DNA from: a bacterium
Lineage (GTDB): Bacteria; DRYD01
DNA length: 44,973 nucleotides
Direction of reading: 5' to 3'
NCBI GenBank assembly: GCA_030549815.1
Contig: JAUQQQ010000001.1
Coordinates: 154,873 to 199,845, forward strand
The position numbers and the translations under genes are program-made. Below the pieces are notes generated by a model. The model was not told where the DNA came from. It saw only the letters and a list, made by a program, of their open reading frames with translations, and made no database searches. This document shows, one piece after another, positions 43,718 to 44,973 of this stretch (the first letter of the stretch is position 1; each line of letters opens with the position of its first letter).

Positions 43718-44973
43718 GTTTCAATCCCTTATAGGTAGACTGAAAATAAATTCGATTTCAGGTCTACTTCAAATCTGTTCTTTGTTTCAATCCCTTATAG
43801 GTAGACTGAAAATTTGGAAAAAACATGGGCTCTCCTTTTGTAATACCAAGTTTCAATCCCTTATAGGTAGACTGAAAATCCATTAGCAGTTTTTTCTACG
43901 TGATTATAATTTTCAGTTTCAATCCCTTATAGGTAGACTGAAAATAAGCTTTAATATCTATAAATATGTGAATAAGAACTAGTTTCAATCCCTTATAGGT
44001 AGACTGAAAATAAGAAAGTTAAAGCAGAAGAATTGGAAGGAAAGACCTGTTTCAATCCCTTATAGGTAGACTGAAAATACGAAGTAGGATTAAGGAGTGT
44101 AAGCGTAAAATATGGTTTCAATCCCTTATAGGTAGACTGAAAATTATTGAATTCATTGAAAAAGAAAAAGCATTTATTGCGTTTCAATCCCTTATAGGTA
44201 GACTGAAAATTATCTTGTGGGTGCCAATATGGGTGTGCCTTTTGTAAGTTTCAATCCCTTATAGGTAGACTGAAAATAAAAAGACAATAAAATTATAGCC
44301 TTTGAAATACAGTAGTTTCAATCCCTTATAGGTAGACTGAAAATTAGATAACAAAACATAACAAGGGAGTAGGTTTATCCGTTTCAATCCCTTATAGGTA
44401 GACTGAAAATATGCCAAATTCTGGCATCGAATATTTGCCGATGAAAGTTTCAATCCCTTATAGGTAGACTGAAAATTTGCAGTAGAAATGGTAGATTTAG
44501 TTGAAGATTTTTAGTTTCAATCCCTTATAGGTAGACTGAAAATAAAGAAAAATGCTTTATTATCAAAAATTGGCACAAAAGTTTCAATCCCTTATAGGTA
44601 GACTGAAAATGATTATTATCGCAACCATATGCCAACAGGTATAAATGTTTCAATCCCTTATAGGTAGACTGAAAATCTGGCATCAAAAGGTAAAGAAAAT
44701 TATCAAAAGATAGTTTCAATCCCTTATAGGTAGACTGAAAATTCCAAAAAAGTCAAGCCTTTCCAGCCATCCCCTATCGGTTTCAATCCCTTATAGGTAG
44801 ACTGAAAATAAAAAACCCTTCCAAGGAAAAAGGAGGTGTGTAAATAGTTTCAATCCCTTATAGGTAGACTGAAAATATTTATTGTTATTTCCAAAGAATT
44901 TGCTGAAAGAATGTTTCAATCCCTTATAGGTAGACTGAAAATATTCATCTACCTTTATCATTTTACCAACTCC
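43718..44973 (-). CRISPR. CRISPR array, 19 identical 30-nt repeats, continues past right edge
   Basis: Plus-strand repeats start GTTTCAATCCCTTATAGG and end TAGACTGAAAAT. They begin at 43718, 43784, 43850, 43916, 43982, 44049, 44115, 44181, 44248, 44315, 44381, 44447, 44514, 44581, 44647, 44713, 44780, 44847 and 44913; all look identical. There are 18 complete spacers of 36-37 nt and one cut by the window edge. Read on the minus strand the repeat ends ATTGAAAC, the usual 8-nt crRNA 5' handle for this repeat family, so the array is transcribed leftwards and its leader is right of the window. The left end is the old end. No spacer matches the other sequence in this window by eye. Confidence 0.98.

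Noticed and set aside
44457-44712. Shared ctggcatc in spacers 11 and 15
   Set aside because: Only 8 bases match and the flanks do not align; chance in AT-rich spacers.
43993-44719. Three 64-codon minus-strand frames across the CRISPR array with repeated FQSTYKGLK
   Set aside because: They are translations of the CRISPR repeats; two 66- to 67-nt repeat units keep frame by chance. No ribosome binding sites and no real protein.

Overview
The window comes from an AT-rich bacterial genome with GC-rich rRNA genes, very short intergenic gaps, many 1-, 4- and 8-nt gene overlaps and small gene sizes. That pattern, with a type III-B CRISPR system, an orphan 2-oxoacid:ferredoxin oxidoreductase beta subunit and intron-rich 23S rRNA, suggests an anaerobic thermophile. 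A Thermodesulfobium-like or other deep-branching lineage is a low-confidence guess. Nearly every gene is on the minus strand; the only confident plus-strand protein gene is the unknown gene at 23668-25464.

Layout. (1) 1-6104: Cmr effector operon in the order cas10(cmr2)-cmr3-cmr4-cmr5-cmr1; cmr1 runs off the left edge. Cas10 keeps its HD and GGDD motifs but carries a nearly threefold 29-residue tandem repeat inside the HD domain. (2) 6171-7122: about 950 nt without a convincing gene. (3) 7123-14810: 16S-23S rRNA operon with a spacer of about 80 nt, no tRNA and no adjacent 5S. The 23S gene is about twice normal length because four group I introns interrupt it, at E. coli positions close to 1917, 1931, 2449 and 2511, each encoding a LAGLIDADG endonuclease. 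Two exons are only 14 and 62 nt long. (4) 15156-17936: thrS, a KhtT/TrkA-C-like protein and a PCC/DUF296 protein. (5) 18082-18615: a glycine-rich low-complexity protein with its own promoter and a strong terminator. (6) 18740-22015: nuoD-acyP-unknown-hemD, then a CDP-alcohol phosphotransferase and an ADP-ribose-type NUDIX hydrolase. (7) 25470-40677: a run of tightly packed genes: AtpZ-like, gyrB, a giant multi-sensor histidine kinase, an unknown protein, a response regulator, a ROK kinase that seems to start at AUU, a purine nucleoside phosphorylase, a sensor with a degenerate GGDEF domain, mraY, a 2-oxoacid:ferredoxin oxidoreductase beta subunit, tpiA, mgtC-like, a START-like lipid-binding protein and a homologue of cyanobacterial acyl-ACP reductase. 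(8) 40778-43508: an unknown gene, a delta-60 repeat exported protein and a class III sirtuin. (9) 43718 to the right edge: a CRISPR array with 19 identical 30-nt repeats, read on the minus strand, with its leader beyond the window.

How parts work together. The array repeat ends (minus strand) in ATTGAAAC, the usual 5' handle of crRNAs used by type III complexes, so the Cmr complex at the left edge is a plausible user of the array at the right edge. Spacers 2 and 8 look like two diverged versions of one coding protospacer, in the orientation that gives crRNAs antisense to mRNA. The least described items are the SD-sequestering covarying stem in the two sibling 23S introns, the Cas10 HD repeat, the AUU-started ROK kinase, the glycine-rich protein and the acyl-ACP-reductase-like/START pair outside cyanobacteria.
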